Shown: one piece after another, positions 25,971 through 36,479 of the stretch
Position numbering within the stretch: position 1 is the first letter of the stretch
Layout: the number at the start of each line of letters is the position of its first letter
Assembly: GCA_021299735.1 (NCBI GenBank)
Contig: JAJTEM010000011.1
Span: 1 to 64,000, forward strand
Length of the DNA stretch: 64,000 nucleotides
Direction: 5' to 3'
Source of the DNA: Burkholderiales bacterium
Lineage (GTDB): Bacteria > Pseudomonadota > Gammaproteobacteria > Burkholderiales > Burkholderiaceae_B
The notes under the pieces: model-generated
Seen by the model: the letters and a program-made list of their open reading frames with translations, nothing else
Told to the model about the DNA's origin: nothing
Databases searched by the model: none
Translations under genes and position numbers: made by a program

Positions 25971-26636
25971 TTACTTGGCAACTTTCTGGGTTGCGTTGAA
26001 TTCGATTTCAACGCGACGGTTCTTGGCACGACCTTGCTTGGTCTTGTTGTCAGCGATTGGCTGGCTCTCGCCCATACCTTTGATCTGGATACGGTCGGCT
26101 GGTACGCCTTTGCTTACCATGTAATCCTTAACAGCCTGCGCACGACGCTCAGACAGTTTCTGGTTGTAAGCATCGGAACCGACGGAGTCGGTGTGGCCGA
26201 TTGCAATCACGCTGTTCAAGTCAACCTGACCTAATTTTGCGATTTCCGCATCGATACGGTCCTTACCACCTTGCTTCAGGGTGGCCTTGTCGAAATCGAA
26301 GTATGCGTCAGCTTCCAGGCTTACCTTGGTAATCACTGGAGTGGGTGCTGCTGGTGCAGGCTTTGGCTCAGGAGCTGGTGCAGGAGCGGCTACTGGAGCT
26401 GGTGCTGGCTTCTTGGGGATCAAGTCAGGATCACATTCCTGAATGGCCAAAGCGGCTGTGAAGTAGCTGGTGCGAATGCACTCGCCGGAGCCGTCTTTGA
26501 CAACTTTGCCGCTGGCATCCACTACGTAGCCTGACAGGCCTTCGCCTTTGTCTGTTGTGTGGGCCATAGCGGCTGTAGACGCTGTACCAATGGCCATAGC
26601 CATCAGAACTTGCGTGAGAGTCGACATTTTTTTCAT
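25971..26636 (-). CDS. ompA: OmpA-family outer membrane/peptidoglycan-associated protein
   Basis: A 221-residue exported protein: signal peptide (residues about 1-25, ending A-M-A-H), a small domain with two Cys (about 50 and 68), an Ala/Pro linker (about 78-105), and a C-terminal OmpA/MotB domain (about 115-215) with F-D-F-D-K-A-T-L, G-H-T-D-S-V-G and N-R-R-V-E-I. The domain holds peptidoglycan, tying the outer membrane to the wall. The N-terminal part is too short for an eight-strand barrel. A strong AAGGAGC site precedes ATG 26636. It sits in the conserved ubiG-ompA-gyrA order. Confidence 0.92.
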   Translation of the reverse strand: MKKMSTLTQVLMAMAIGTASTAAMAHTTDKGEGLSGYVVDASGKVVKDGSGECIRTSYFTAALAIQECDPDLIPKKPAPAPVAAPAPAPEPKPAPAAPTPVITKVSLEADAYFDFDKATLKQGGKDRIDAEIAKLGQVDLNSVIAIGHTDSVGSDAYNQKLSERRAQAVKDYMVSKGVPADRIQIKGMGESQPIADNKTKQGRAKNRRVEIEFNATQKVAK

Positions 26637-26676
26637 TGTTGCTCCTTGGGTTAGATAGGGGTTCAAGCTGGTCGAT

Positions 26677-26704
26677 AGTTTACAGCAGACGCTGTCATTG
26701 TTAA
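26677..26704 (-). promoter_or_regulatory. Probable sigma-70 promoter of ompA
   Basis: On the minus strand TTAACA and TAAACT are separated by 16 bases; the -10 lies about 40 bases before ATG 26636. The leader between them carries the ribosome binding site AAGGAG. Confidence 0.6.
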
Positions 26705-26711
26705 CAACTTC

Positions 26712-28034
26712 TCAACCAACTTTCTCGACACGAGTCTGCCACACTCGTTGGGTTTTCCGCATGATTTCCCCGACTAATTCTGCCCTTTTGCCCGCAAGTT
26801 GTTGCGATTGCACAACTTGAACGCCTGCCACCCAAACATGCTTTACATCTCGGGAAGCCCCGCTGTAAGCCAGTTTCGAGACCAGATTGTGATTTGGTAA
26901 CTGGTGGGCTGCCTCCCCAATTGCTACGGTGATCAGGTCTGCTTGCAAGCCGGGCGCGATGCGGCCAATCAAGTGATCGGCGCCCAAGGCTTTGGCTGCA
27001 TTGCAGGTCATGCTTTTCAGCAATTCCCCGGCATTGAAGGCGGTGGCATCGCCGCTGGCACCCTTGCACAGCAGGGAGGCCAGGCGGCCTTCTTCCCACA
27101 TGTCGAGCTTGTTGTTGCTGGCTGCGCCATCGGTACCGATTACAGTGTTGACCCCCATTTTTAGTGCCGCCGCCACAGGTGCTATGCCGCTGGCCAGCTT
27201 CAGGTTGGAGGCCGGGCAGTGAACAAGCGTTGCGCCTTTGGCGGCCATAGTTTCCAATTCCTGCTCGTTCAGATGAACTCCGTGAATCACCATCAAACGT
27301 TCGTTAATCAGGCCCAGTTGTTCAAACCGTGCAAAAGGCCTGGTGCCGTCGCGGCTCACAGCATCGTTGACTTCGCTGACAGTCTCGTGCAGGTGGCAGT
27401 GAATGGGGAGGTCGAGCTCCTCAGCCAGCATGGCCATGTGCTTGAAGGTGTCATCACTCACTGTGTAAGGTGCGTGCGGAGCAATGGTCCAATGCACAGT
27501 ACTTTCGTTTTTGAACTTGTCGCGGGCTGCTATCCCCAGTTCGATGTATTGTTTGGCATCCGCCGCGTAGCGTGTCGGAAATTCGATCACAGTGATCCCT
27601 GCAAATACCCGTGAGCCCACATCTAATGCCGCTTGGGCAACCTGGTCTGGATAGAAATACATGTCATTGAAAGTGGTAATTCCGCCCTGAAGCATTTCGG
27701 CGGCTGCAAGCACTGTCCCATCGTATACAAACTCTGCATCGGCCAGTTCACCCTCAAGCGGCCAAATGCGTTTTTGAAGCCAGTCATGCAAAGCCAGGTC
27801 ATCCGCAGCTCCGCGTAACAGGTTCATCGCGGCGTGGGTATGGCAGTTAATAAGTCCTGGCATCAGCACTTGCCCCGGCAGGTCGACTCTTTCTGCGTCA
27901 GGGTGTGTCAGCAACATTTCATCACGAGGACCAATTGCCTGAATCTTGTCTTGATTGATCAAAACTGCATGGTTTTCAAGCACTTCAGTGGTGTGGTTAA
28001 GGCACAAGAGCCATTGGGGGGTTAGCAGTTGCAT
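26712..28034 (-). CDS. mtaD: TRZ/ATZ amidohydrolase, 5-methylthioadenosine/S-adenosylhomocysteine deaminase-like
   Basis: A 440-residue metal-dependent deaminase from ATG 28034 (GTG 28046 adds four residues). Metal and catalytic motifs are N-C-H-T-H-A-A-M near residue 62, H-C-H-L-H-E-T near 217, H-G-V-H-L near 244, and the acidic T-D-G-A-A-S-N-N near 301. These match the MtaD/SsnA/TrzA group that deaminates methylthioadenosine, S-adenosylhomocysteine or adenosine. The exact substrate is uncertain. It is divergent from gyrA and ends just before the ompA promoter, an arrangement common in Burkholderiales. Confidence 0.82.
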   Translation of the reverse strand: MQLLTPQWLLCLNHTTEVLENHAVLINQDKIQAIGPRDEMLLTHPDAERVDLPGQVLMPGLINCHTHAAMNLLRGAADDLALHDWLQKRIWPLEGELADAEFVYDGTVLAAAEMLQGGITTFNDMYFYPDQVAQAALDVGSRVFAGITVIEFPTRYAADAKQYIELGIAARDKFKNESTVHWTIAPHAPYTVSDDTFKHMAMLAEELDLPIHCHLHETVSEVNDAVSRDGTRPFARFEQLGLINERLMVIHGVHLNEQELETMAAKGATLVHCPASNLKLASGIAPVAAALKMGVNTVIGTDGAASNNKLDMWEEGRLASLLCKGASGDATAFNAGELLKSMTCNAAKALGADHLIGRIAPGLQADLITVAIGEAAHQLPNHNLVSKLAYSGASRDVKHVWVAGVQVVQSQQLAGKRAELVGEIMRKTQRVWQTRVEKVG

Positions 28035-28203
28035 AGGCAGGTTCACTAGATGATTTGGAACGCACCATTGCGCCCAGTTTCAGCGATTTTGGCTGATACA
28101 ATCGAAAGCTTGCAAGTGTAGCGCCAGGGATGTGACGCCGCCGTCAATGGCAGCGTCCAGGATTGTTATTCCTTCAGTCAAATAATTCAACACAAGAAGA
28201 AAC

Positions 28204-30825
28204 ATGGATTCATTCGCAAAAGAAACGCTCCCGATCAGTCTTGAAGAGGAGATGCGCAGGTCTTACCTTGATTACGCCATGAGCGTGATCGTTGGGCGGG
28301 CTCTGCCTGATGTGCGCGATGGCTTAAAGCCCGTGCACCGCCGCGTGCTGTTTGCCATGCATGAGTTGAACAACGACTGGAACCGGGCTTACAAAAAATC
28401 GGCCCGTATTGTGGGTGATGTCATCGGTAAGTACCATCCGCACGGCGATTCCGCAGTTTACGACACCATTGTTCGCATGGCTCAGGATTTTTCCCTGCGC
28501 TACATGCTCGTCGACGGTCAGGGTAACTTCGGCTCAATCGATGGCGACAATGCCGCGGCCATGCGTTACACCGAAATTCGACTGGCCAAGATTGCCCAGG
28601 AAATGCTGCTGGACATTGACAAGGAAACAGTCGACTTCGGCCCCAACTACGACGGCAGTGAACGTGAGCCCAAAGTGCTGCCCGCCCGCTTGCCCAATTT
28701 GCTGGTTAATGGTTCTTCCGGTATTGCAGTGGGTATGGCCACCAACATGCCGCCGCACAACTTGAAAGAAGTCGTTGCCGCCTGCCTTTATGCGATTGAT
28801 GCACCTGAGTGCACGGTCGAGGATTTGATCGAACTGATCCCAGCCCCCGATTTTCCAACCGCCGGCATTATTTACGGCATTCAAGGTGTACGCGAAGGTT
28901 ACCGCACCGGCCGTGGTCGCGTGGTAATGCGTGCAAAAACGCATTTTGAAGACATGGACAAGGCGGGTCGCCAGGCCATCATCGTCGACGAGCTGCCCTA
29001 CCAGGTCAACAAGAAATCGCTTCTCGAGCGAATCGCGGAACTGGTTTCCGAAAAGAAAATTGAAGGCATTTCCGACATTCGCGATGAATCAGACAAAGAC
29101 GGTATTCGCGTTGTAATCGAATTGAAGCGCGGCGAGGTGCCCGAGGTTATTTTGAATAACCTTTACAAAAATACGCAGCTTCAAGACACCTTCGGTATCA
29201 ACATGGTGGCGTTGGTGGACGGCCAGCCCCGTTTGTTGAACCTGCGCGATCTGATCTTCTATTTCCTGCGCCATCGCCGTGAAGTAATTACCCGCCGCAC
29301 CGTATTCGAATTGCGCAAAGCGCGCGATCGTGGCCATGTATTGGAAGGTTTGGCCGTGGCTTTGGCCAATATTGATGAATTCATTGCAATCATCAAGGCT
29401 GCGCCCACGCCGCCTGTGGCGAAAGCCGATTTGGTTGCAAAAAGCTGGGATTCCTCCATTGTTCGGGAAATGCTCTCGCGCACTGAACTGGGTGATTCAG
29501 GTGGCGCAAAGGCTTTCCGCCCGGAAGGTTTGCCAGCACGCCTGGGCTTGCAAGACGATGGTATGTACCGCCTGAGCGAAGTGCAGGCGCAGGAAATTTT
29601 GAATATGCGCTTACAGCGCTTGACCGGACTTGAGCAAGACAAAATTTTGAACGAGTACAAAGAGGTGATTGATCAAATTGCCGACCTGCTCGATATTTTG
29701 TCCAAGCCCGAGCGCATCAACCAGATCATCAAAGATGAATTAACTTCGATTGGCAATGAGTTTGCCGACGAACGCCGCTCGATGATTGAATTCAATGCCA
29801 CTGAGTTGGGTACAGAAGACCTGATCACCCCGCAAGATATGGTCGTGACTTTGTCGCATGCAGGCTATATCAAGAGTCAACCCCTGACTGAATACCGTGC
29901 CCAGAAACGCGGCGGTCGCGGCAAGCAGGCCGCCACCACGAAAGACGACGACTGGATTGATTACCTATTCGTGGCCAATACCCATGACACCATTCTGTAC
30001 TTTTCAAATGCAGGCCGTGTGTACTGGTTGAAGGTGTATGAAGTACCGCAAGGATCGCGCACTTCACGTGGTCGCCCAATTATTAACATGTTCCCCTTGG
30101 CGGAAGGCGAGAAAATTACCGCTGTGTTGCCGGTGAAAACTTTTGAAGACGACGACAAATACGTATTCATGGCCACTAGCCTGGGTACGGTTAAAAAGTC
30201 AAAGCTCAGCGATTTTTCCCGACCCATGAAGCGCGGCATTATTGCTGTTAATCTGGACGAAGGCGACTTCCTGATTGGCGCCGCCATGACCAATGGCAGC
30301 AACGATGTGATGTTGTTCAGTGATTCTGGAAAAGCAGTTCGTTTTGATGAAAACGACGTGCGCGCCATGGGTAGAAATGCGCGCGGTGTTCGCGGCATGA
30401 ACCTGGAGGAAGGTCAGCGCGTGATTGCCATGTTGGTGGCTGAAAGTGAACAGCAGTCTGTGCTTACAGCAACTGAAAATGGTTATGGCAAACGCACACC
30501 AGTGGCCGAGTACACCCGACACGGCCGGGGCACCAAGGGCATGATCGCTATTCAAACTTCCGAGCGCAACGGCAAAGTTGTTTCCGCAGTGCTGGTGAAC
30601 CCCACCGACGAAATCATGTTGATCACCACTGGCGGTGTATTGGTTCGCACCCGGGTTTCGGAAATTCGTGAAATGGGCCGCGCCACCCAGGGCGTGACTT
30701 TGATCAGCGTGGATGAAGGCACTTGGTTGTCTGGTTTGCAGCGCATCGTTGAGTCGGATGTTGAGGAAGTGCCAGAGGCTGAGGAAGGTGAAGGCTCGGG
30801 CGATTCGGCACCAGCAGGTGAATAG
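28204..30825 (+). CDS. gyrA: DNA gyrase subunit A
   Basis: An 873-residue subunit that cuts and rejoins DNA to introduce negative supercoils with GyrB. The N-terminal domain has the quinolone region [10 protein letters not shown] (Ser and Asp as in sensitive enzymes) and the catalytic Tyr in A-A-M-R-Y-T-E. The C-terminal wrapping domain begins with the GyrA box (Q-K-R-G-G-R-G, near residue 565), a signature separating it from ParC. It ends with an acidic tail. A purine-rich AAGAAGAAAC site precedes ATG 28204, and TACAAT at 28097 could be a -10 element. Confidence 0.97.
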   Translation: MDSFAKETLPISLEEEMRRSYLDYAMSVIVGRALPDVRDGLKPVHRRVLFAMHELNNDWNRAYKKSARIVGDVIGKYHPHGDSAVYDTIVRMAQDFSLRYMLVDGQGNFGSIDGDNAAAMRYTEIRLAKIAQEMLLDIDKETVDFGPNYDGSEREPKVLPARLPNLLVNGSSGIAVGMATNMPPHNLKEVVAACLYAIDAPECTVEDLIELIPAPDFPTAGIIYGIQGVREGYRTGRGRVVMRAKTHFEDMDKAGRQAIIVDELPYQVNKKSLLERIAELVSEKKIEGISDIRDESDKDGIRVVIELKRGEVPEVILNNLYKNTQLQDTFGINMVALVDGQPRLLNLRDLIFYFLRHRREVITRRTVFELRKARDRGHVLEGLAVALANIDEFIAIIKAAPTPPVAKADLVAKSWDSSIVREMLSRTELGDSGGAKAFRPEGLPARLGLQDDGMYRLSEVQAQEILNMRLQRLTGLEQDKILNEYKEVIDQIADLLDILSKPERINQIIKDELTSIGNEFADERRSMIEFNATELGTEDLITPQDMVVTLSHAGYIKSQPLTEYRAQKRGGRGKQAATTKDDDWIDYLFVANTHDTILYFSNAGRVYWLKVYEVPQGSRTSRGRPIINMFPLAEGEKITAVLPVKTFEDDDKYVFMATSLGTVKKSKLSDFSRPMKRGIIAVNLDEGDFLIGAAMTNGSNDVMLFSDSGKAVRFDENDVRAMGRNARGVRGMNLEEGQRVIAMLVAESEQQSVLTATENGYGKRTPVAEYTRHGRGTKGMIAIQTSERNGKVVSAVLVNPTDEIMLITTGGVLVRTRVSEIREMGRATQGVTLISVDEGTWLSGLQRIVESDVEEVPEAEEGEGSGDSAPAGE

Positions 30826-30864
30826 TTTGTATGTGGGTTGAACGGTTTATTGCACAGGGCGAGC

Positions 30865-31983
30865 ATGTCTAGAGTTTGGAATTTTTCAGCAGGTCCGGCA
30901 GCTTTGCCTGAATCAGTTTTGCGCCGGGCTGCCGAGGAAATGCTGGATTGGCAAGGCAAGGGTTTGTCTGTGATGGAAATGAGCCATCGCAGCCCTGAAT
31001 ACACAAGCATTTTTGAGAAAACCCGCAGCGATTTTCGCAAGCTATTGAATGTACCAAGTACGCATGAAGTGCTGTTCATGCAAGGTGGCGCTGTGGGCAT
31101 GAATGCGATTGTGCCCATGAATTTGCTTCAAGGGTTTGAGCAGGCTGCATTCGTGAACACCGGTGCCTGGTCGAAAAAAACCACCAAGGAATTTTCAAAG
31201 TATGGGCTTGCCCGTGTGGTGCTCGACAACGCCAATTCATTGGCCAACACGGCGGCCGCGTGCTACGTGCCCGAATGTGCACCGTTGATTGACCGCGTGA
31301 ATGGCCAGCAAATGGCTTATCTGCATTACTGCGACAACGAGACCATCAGTGGTGTTGAATTCAACGGGCAACTTGAAGCCCTGGCTGGCCAGCTGGACTG
31401 CCCAGTGGTGGCAGACATGTCATCGAATATTTTGTCGAAAACGCTGGATGTGAGCAAATACGGTTTAATTTACGGTGGTGCACAGAAAAACGTGGGCCCT
31501 GCGGGTGTCACAATCGTAATCGTCGATAAAGAATTGCTCAATCGCACCCTGCCAATTTGCCCATCGGCATTTGCATTCGGCACCGTGGCCGAGAATGGCT
31601 CCATGTACAACACGCCGCCCACGTATTCAATTTACATCGCTGGTTTGGTGTTTGAATGGTTGATCGAAATGGGTGGTGTGCCTTGGGCGCAAGCCCAGGC
31701 GCAAGAAAAAGCTGCCTTGTTGTACAGCACCATTGATAAAAGCAGTTTGTACAACTGCCCCGTTCGCAAAGCAGATCGTTCCCGCATGAATGTGCCTTTT
31801 ACCTTGGCCGATGAATCATTGAACGGAAAGTTTCTCAGCCTTGCCGCACAGCGTGGCCTGGTGCAATTAAAAGGACACAAATCAGTGGGTGGTATGCGTG
31901 CTTCTATTTACAATGCCATGCCTCTTGAAGGAGTCAAGGCACTAGTGGAGTTCATGCGTGAATTCGAGAAGACGGAGGCCTGA
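30865..31983 (+). CDS. serC: Phosphoserine aminotransferase
   Basis: A 372-residue PLP enzyme making 3-phosphoserine from 3-phosphohydroxypyruvate (serine synthesis) and also acting in PLP synthesis. It starts with N-F-S-A-G-P-A-A-L-P at residue 5. The PLP Lys is in G-G-A-Q-K-N-V-G-P-A near residue 199. A TTG-started frame from 30838 is rejected in favour of ATG 30865. It opens the serine/aromatic run and overlaps pheA by one base (TGATG), implying coupled translation. Confidence 0.96.
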   Translation: MSRVWNFSAGPAALPESVLRRAAEEMLDWQGKGLSVMEMSHRSPEYTSIFEKTRSDFRKLLNVPSTHEVLFMQGGAVGMNAIVPMNLLQGFEQAAFVNTGAWSKKTTKEFSKYGLARVVLDNANSLANTAAACYVPECAPLIDRVNGQQMAYLHYCDNETISGVEFNGQLEALAGQLDCPVVADMSSNILSKTLDVSKYGLIYGGAQKNVGPAGVTIVIVDKELLNRTLPICPSAFAFGTVAENGSMYNTPPTYSIYIAGLVFEWLIEMGGVPWAQAQAQEKAALLYSTIDKSSLYNCPVRKADRSRMNVPFTLADESLNGKFLSLAAQRGLVQLKGHKSVGGMRASIYNAMPLEGVKALVEFMREFEKTEA

Positions 31984-33074
31984 TGAGCACGCCTGATATC
32001 AATGCCGAGCTGCTGAAGTTTCGCGACCAAATTGATGACATTGATCAGCAAATGCTGGTGCTGCTGAACAAGCGCGCAAGCCTGGCCCAATCAATTGGGC
32101 ATGTGAAGGCAAAAACCGATGCCCCGGTAATGCGCCCTGAACGTGAAGCGCAGGTGCTCGACAAACTGAATGCAGCCAACACAGGGCCCCTGAATTCGCA
32201 GCACATCAACACATTGTTCAAGGAAATCATGTCGGCCTGCCGTTCGCTTGAACGCGAGGTGCATGTGGCGTTTCTAGGCCCCCTGGGCACCTACAGCGAA
32301 CAGGCTGTGTGGTCATTCTTCGGGCACTGCATTCAGGCTGAGCCGGTTGAAACAATTGAAGAAGCTTTCCGGCAATTGCAAGCAGGGCAGGTAGACTTCG
32401 CGGTGGTGCCTGTTGAAAATTCCACAGAAGGTTCTGTGGCCCGCACACTGGATGCACTGGTTGAATCGAATGCCTTGGTGTGTGGAGAAGTGCAACTGGC
32501 CATTCACCACCAGTTGTTGTGCCAAACCGGTTCGCTGGAAGGCATTGAAAAAATTTGTGCTCACCCGCAAGCCTTGGCGCAGTGCCGTGGTTGGTTGTCG
32601 CAGTACGCACCGCATATTCAACAAGAAACAGTGGCCAGCAACGGTGTGGCTGCGCAATTGGCCAGTGAAAACGCAAAAGTGGCTGCAATTGCAGGCCAGG
32701 CTGCACGTGAGCGTTACGGTTTGAAAGCATTCCAGGAACACATTCAAGACGATGCTCACAACACCACCCGTTTTCTGGTGCTCGGCAATCAGCTTACAGG
32801 GCCTTCCGGGCAGGATAAAACAAGCTTGGTGGCATCAGTACCCAATCAGCCGGGTGCTGTGTACAAAATGCTGGAGCCCTTTAACGCCGAGAATGTGTCC
32901 ATGACCCGGCTGGAATCCCGCCCTGCACGCAACGGGCGCTGGGAATATTATTTTTTCATTGATCTTCAAGGTCATCAAACCGAGCCAGCTGTGGCCAAGG
33001 CCCTTGATCAATTGAGAAAAAGCGCATCTTTTTTGAAAGTGCTGGGTTCCTACCCGGCCGCACAACGCAACTGA
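31983..33074 (+). CDS. pheA: Bifunctional chorismate mutase / prephenate dehydratase (P-protein)
   Basis: A 363-residue enzyme converting chorismate to prephenate and then to phenylpyruvate. It has an AroQ-type mutase domain (residues 1-90, with I-D-D-I-D and R-A-S-L-A-Q), a prephenate dehydratase domain (about 98-275, starting F-L-G-P-L-G-T-Y-S-E and containing the V-P-V-E-N-S-T-E-G motif), and an ACT regulatory domain (about 280-355, with N-Q-P-G-A-V-Y and E-S-R-P). The ACT domain implies feedback control by phenylalanine. ATG overlaps the serC stop. Confidence 0.96.
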   Translation: MSTPDINAELLKFRDQIDDIDQQMLVLLNKRASLAQSIGHVKAKTDAPVMRPEREAQVLDKLNAANTGPLNSQHINTLFKEIMSACRSLEREVHVAFLGPLGTYSEQAVWSFFGHCIQAEPVETIEEAFRQLQAGQVDFAVVPVENSTEGSVARTLDALVESNALVCGEVQLAIHHQLLCQTGSLEGIEKICAHPQALAQCRGWLSQYAPHIQQETVASNGVAAQLASENAKVAAIAGQAARERYGLKAFQEHIQDDAHNTTRFLVLGNQLTGPSGQDKTSLVASVPNQPGAVYKMLEPFNAENVSMTRLESRPARNGRWEYYFFIDLQGHQTEPAVAKALDQLRKSASFLKVLGSYPAAQRN

Positions 33075-33084
33075 AAGCAGCACC

Positions 33085-34212
33085 ATGCAAAAACTGACTG
33101 AGCAAGCACCTCAATTCATACGCGCCATTGCCCCATACAAGGCGGGCAAGCCAGTGTCTGATGTTGTCCGTGAACTGGGCCTGGACCCGAACACTGTGGT
33201 CAAGCTGGCGTCCAATGAAAACCCTTTGGGTTTGGGTGAAAAAGCCAAGGCAGCCATTGCGAAAGCTGCTGCAGATTTGGGCCGTTACCCCGATGCAAAC
33301 GGTTTTGCATTGAAAGCAAAGTTGGCTTCACGGCATGGCGTAAAGCCCGAGCAAATTACCCTGGGAAATGGTTCGAACGATGTGTTGGAACTGGCTGCAA
33401 AAGCCTTTCTAACCCACGGCACCAATTCCGTGTTTTCCCAGTATGCATTTGCGGTTTACCCCTTGGCCACACAGGGTTGTGGTGCCCAGTCCAAAGTGGT
33501 GCCAGCGGTGTGTTTTACCCATGATCTGGATGGGTTTTTGAAAGCCATTGATGCGCAAACACGAGTCGTGTTTATTGCAAACCCCAACAACCCAACAGGC
33601 ACCTTTTTGCCTCAGGAAAAGCTGCTGGCCTTTCTGAAGCAAGTATCTTCGAATGTGTTGGTGGTGCTTGATGAGGCCTACAACGAATTTCTGAAGCCCA
33701 AGGATCAATACGATTCCACTCAATGGGTTGCACAATTCCCCAACTTGCTGGTGTCGCGCAGTTTCTCCAAAGCCTATGGCTTGGCTGGCCTGCGTGTTGG
33801 CTATGCAGTATCCAGCGTTGAAGTGGCTGATTTGATGAACCGTGTTCGCCAGCCTTTCAACGTCAATTCCCTGGCGCTGGCAGCCGCTGAGGCTGCGATT
33901 GATGATGCTGAGTTTTTGCAGCAAACCTATGAGCTGAACCTCAAAGGGCTTGAGCAAATTGAAAGCGGTTTGAAGTCACTCGCTTTGGAATATGTGCCTT
34001 CCTATGGCAATTTTGTGCTGTTCAAGGCAGGTGATACCGATGATGCAGGCATGAAAGTGTTCGATGCCCTGCAGCGTTTGGGTGTTATTGTTCGCCCAGT
34101 GAATGGCTATGGTTTGCCCCAGTGGCTGCGTGTGTCCGTTGGCCTGCCTCACGAAAACGAAGCCTTTTTGGTGGCCTTGCCCAAAGCACTTGCCACCCTG
34201 CAGGCGAAGTGA
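33085..34212 (+). CDS. hisC: Histidinol-phosphate aminotransferase
   Basis: A 375-residue class I/II PLP aminotransferase. The N-terminal K-L-A-S-N-E-N-P-L-G is the HisC signature, the N-N-P-T-G-T motif lies near residue 171, and the PLP Lys is in S-R-S-F-S-K-A-Y-G near residue 229. It makes histidinol phosphate and, in this aromatic context, may also transaminate phenylpyruvate and 4-hydroxyphenylpyruvate. It starts 10 bases after pheA and shares TGATG with tyrA. Confidence 0.94.
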   Translation: MQKLTEQAPQFIRAIAPYKAGKPVSDVVRELGLDPNTVVKLASNENPLGLGEKAKAAIAKAAADLGRYPDANGFALKAKLASRHGVKPEQITLGNGSNDVLELAAKAFLTHGTNSVFSQYAFAVYPLATQGCGAQSKVVPAVCFTHDLDGFLKAIDAQTRVVFIANPNNPTGTFLPQEKLLAFLKQVSSNVLVVLDEAYNEFLKPKDQYDSTQWVAQFPNLLVSRSFSKAYGLAGLRVGYAVSSVEVADLMNRVRQPFNVNSLALAAAEAAIDDAEFLQQTYELNLKGLEQIESGLKSLALEYVPSYGNFVLFKAGDTDDAGMKVFDALQRLGVIVRPVNGYGLPQWLRVSVGLPHENEAFLVALPKALATLQAK

Positions 34213-35099
34213 TGGCCAAGGGCATAATTTTTAATCGATTGCTCGCAATTGGTGTGGGTTTGATTGGCGGTTCAATTTGTTTGGCCGCCAAGCAGAAAGG
34301 TTTGGTTGGGCATGTGCTGGGTTATTCACGCAAACTTGAAACCGCTCATGCAGCTTTGAAGTTGGGCATTGTCGATGAATGCATTGCAGGCCCGGGCGAT
34401 TCGAACGTGCGCAATGTAGATGCAGTGGTGCTGTCCATTCCGGTTCAGCAATACAAGCAGGTGCTTACCCAGTTTTTGCCATCATTGCCGCCCAATTGTT
34501 TAATATTCGATGCGGGTAGCACCAAATCCGATGTGGCCGTGATGCTCGATGAACTTGAGCCACAGTTTCCGGGTTTGAAATCCAGGTTTGTGTTGGCGCA
34601 CCCGATTGCGGGTGGCGAGTCGCATGGCCCTTCCGCAGCGGTGGCCAATTTGTTTGAAGGCCGCAATTGCGTGCTGTGCCCCTTGCCGCAAACCAACCCC
34701 ACAGGTTTGAAGAAAGTAGAAAGCTTTTGGTTGGCAATAGGTGCCAAATTAAGCACCATGAATGCCATGGATCACGACGAAATGTTTGGTGCCGTCAGCC
34801 ATTTGCCACACCTTTTGGCCTTTAGTTATGTGGCCAGCGTGCTGGGCCATCCCAAGGGTGCAGAGTTCATGAAAGAGGGTGGCGCAGGTTATCGTGATTT
34901 CACTCGAATCGCCGCCAGCTCGCCTGAAATGTGGGCTGATATTTTTCAGAACAACAGCGCTGCCCTGTTGAGCATGTTAAGTGGTTTCGAAGCGAATATC
35001 GCGAACCTGCGAACAGCGATCGAGAGCAACGACCGCGCCACACTTGAACGCATTCTTGGTCAGGCATCGGAGTACCGCAGCCAATGGAAACAGAATTGA
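34212..35099 (+). CDS. tyrA: Prephenate/arogenate dehydrogenase
   Basis: A 295-residue NAD(P)-dependent dehydrogenase for tyrosine synthesis. The Rossmann motif G-V-G-L-I-G-G-S is at residues 13-20; the catalytic region S-H-L-P-H-L-L-A-F lies near residue 196 and A-H-P-I-A-G-G-E near residue 130. ATG 34212 overlaps the hisC stop by one base; a longer frame from 34122 lies inside hisC and is rejected. No chorismate mutase domain is attached, since pheA supplies it. Confidence 0.95.
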   Translation: MAKGIIFNRLLAIGVGLIGGSICLAAKQKGLVGHVLGYSRKLETAHAALKLGIVDECIAGPGDSNVRNVDAVVLSIPVQQYKQVLTQFLPSLPPNCLIFDAGSTKSDVAVMLDELEPQFPGLKSRFVLAHPIAGGESHGPSAAVANLFEGRNCVLCPLPQTNPTGLKKVESFWLAIGAKLSTMNAMDHDEMFGAVSHLPHLLAFSYVASVLGHPKGAEFMKEGGAGYRDFTRIAASSPEMWADIFQNNSAALLSMLSGFEANIANLRTAIESNDRATLERILGQASEYRSQWKQN

Positions 35100-35130
35100 T
35101 TCAGCCCAATTATTCAACGGATACCTTGTT

Positions 35131-36474
35131 ATGTCAGATCTGAATTTGATCGAATTCCACGCCAGCAGCACTGGGAGTATGTCCGGGTCTGCCCGAGTGC
35201 CGGGTGATAAATCGATATCCCATCGATCAATCATGATGGGCTCCATTGCCGAGGGCACCACCGAGGTTCAGGGTTTTCTTGAGGGCGAAGACGCCCTTGC
35301 AACCATGAATGCGTTTCGTGCGCTGGGCGTGAATATTGAAGGGCCTGATCAAGGCAGGGTAAAAGTGCATGGTGTGGGCATGCATGGCTTGAAAGCACCG
35401 CGCCAGGTGTTAGACTGCGGCAATTCCGGTACGTCCATGCGTTTGATGTCTGGCTTGTTGGCCGGTCAAAATTTTGATTGCATGTTGACCGGTGATTCGA
35501 GCCTGGCCAAGCGCCCCATGAAGCGGGTAATCGACCCCTTGGTGTTGATGGGGGCGCGAATTGAAGCACAGGAGGGTGGGCGCCCGCCGCTGCATATTCA
35601 TGGGCGTCCAACTTTGAAGGCGATTGACTATGTGCTGCCCATGGCTTCAGCACAAGTAAAATCGTGTGTGTTGCTGGCTGGTTTGTACGCCGAGGGCACT
35701 ACCACAGTAACCGAGCCCGCAGTAACCCGTGACCACACCGAGCGCATGTTGCGCGGTTTTGGCGTGGAAGTAATCACGGAAGGCTCCAAGGCCAGCGTAA
35801 AAGGTGGTCAAACCCTCAAGGCCACAAAAATTGATGTGCCCTCTGATATATCGTCCGCAGCGTTTTTCATGGTGGCCGCCTCCATTGCACCGCACGCAGA
35901 CATTACCCTCAAGCACGTGGGCTTGAACCCCACACGCACAGGCGTGATTGATATTCTGAAGTTGATGGGTGCCAATATTGAGCTGAGCAATCATGCCGAG
36001 GTGGGCGGTGAACCTGTGGCCGATGTGCGTATTCGCAGTGCAGCCCTGAAAGGGATTGAAATTCCAGAGCACTTGGTGCCCTTGGCAATCGACGAATTTC
36101 CAGTGTTGTTCGTAGCCGCAGCCAATGCCACCGGCCGCACGGTGTTAACTGGTGCCGAAGAATTGCGTGTAAAGGAATCGGATCGAATTGCTGTAATGGC
36201 ACATGGCCTGCAAAAGTGCGGGATTGATGCTGAACCTACCGAGGACGGCATGATTATTCAGGGCTTGGGCCATGTGGATGGTTTGCGCTACAAAGCCACC
36301 AACATCGAATCGCAAGGTGATCACCGAATTGCCATGTCTTTCAGTGTGGCAGCCATTCGTGCCCAAGGCACCATGGTTATTCATGGTGCACAAACTGTTG
36401 ACACCTCTTTCCCGGGTTTTGTAGCCCTGGCCAATTCCCTGGGGATGCAGGTTCAATCGGTCCGCAAGGGTTGA
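35131..36474 (+). CDS. aroA: 5-enolpyruvylshikimate-3-phosphate synthase
   Basis: A 447-residue enzyme transferring enolpyruvyl to shikimate-3-phosphate, the target of glyphosate. Motifs seen are V-P-G-D-K-S-I-S-H-R near residue 23, C-G-N-S-G-T-S-M-R-L near 98, the R-V-K-E-S-D-R-I segment near 345, and G-D-H-R-I-A-M near 393. ATG 35131 starts the conserved protein; the frame from 34981 lies inside tyrA. Close spacing to tyrA (31 bases) and cmk (5 bases) supports an operon. Confidence 0.96.
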   Translation: MSDLNLIEFHASSTGSMSGSARVPGDKSISHRSIMMGSIAEGTTEVQGFLEGEDALATMNAFRALGVNIEGPDQGRVKVHGVGMHGLKAPRQVLDCGNSGTSMRLMSGLLAGQNFDCMLTGDSSLAKRPMKRVIDPLVLMGARIEAQEGGRPPLHIHGRPTLKAIDYVLPMASAQVKSCVLLAGLYAEGTTTVTEPAVTRDHTERMLRGFGVEVITEGSKASVKGGQTLKATKIDVPSDISSAAFFMVAASIAPHADITLKHVGLNPTRTGVIDILKLMGANIELSNHAEVGGEPVADVRIRSAALKGIEIPEHLVPLAIDEFPVLFVAAANATGRTVLTGAEELRVKESDRIAVMAHGLQKCGIDAEPTEDGMIIQGLGHVDGLRYKATNIESQGDHRIAMSFSVAAIRAQGTMVIHGAQTVDTSFPGFVALANSLGMQVQSVRKG

Positions 36475-36479
36475 ATTTC

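Noticed and set aside
26340-26420. Repeated GCTGGTGCAGG-like motifs in the OmpA-family gene
   Set aside because: They encode the Ala/Pro linker of the protein, so they reflect coding for a low-complexity hinge and not an independent repeat.
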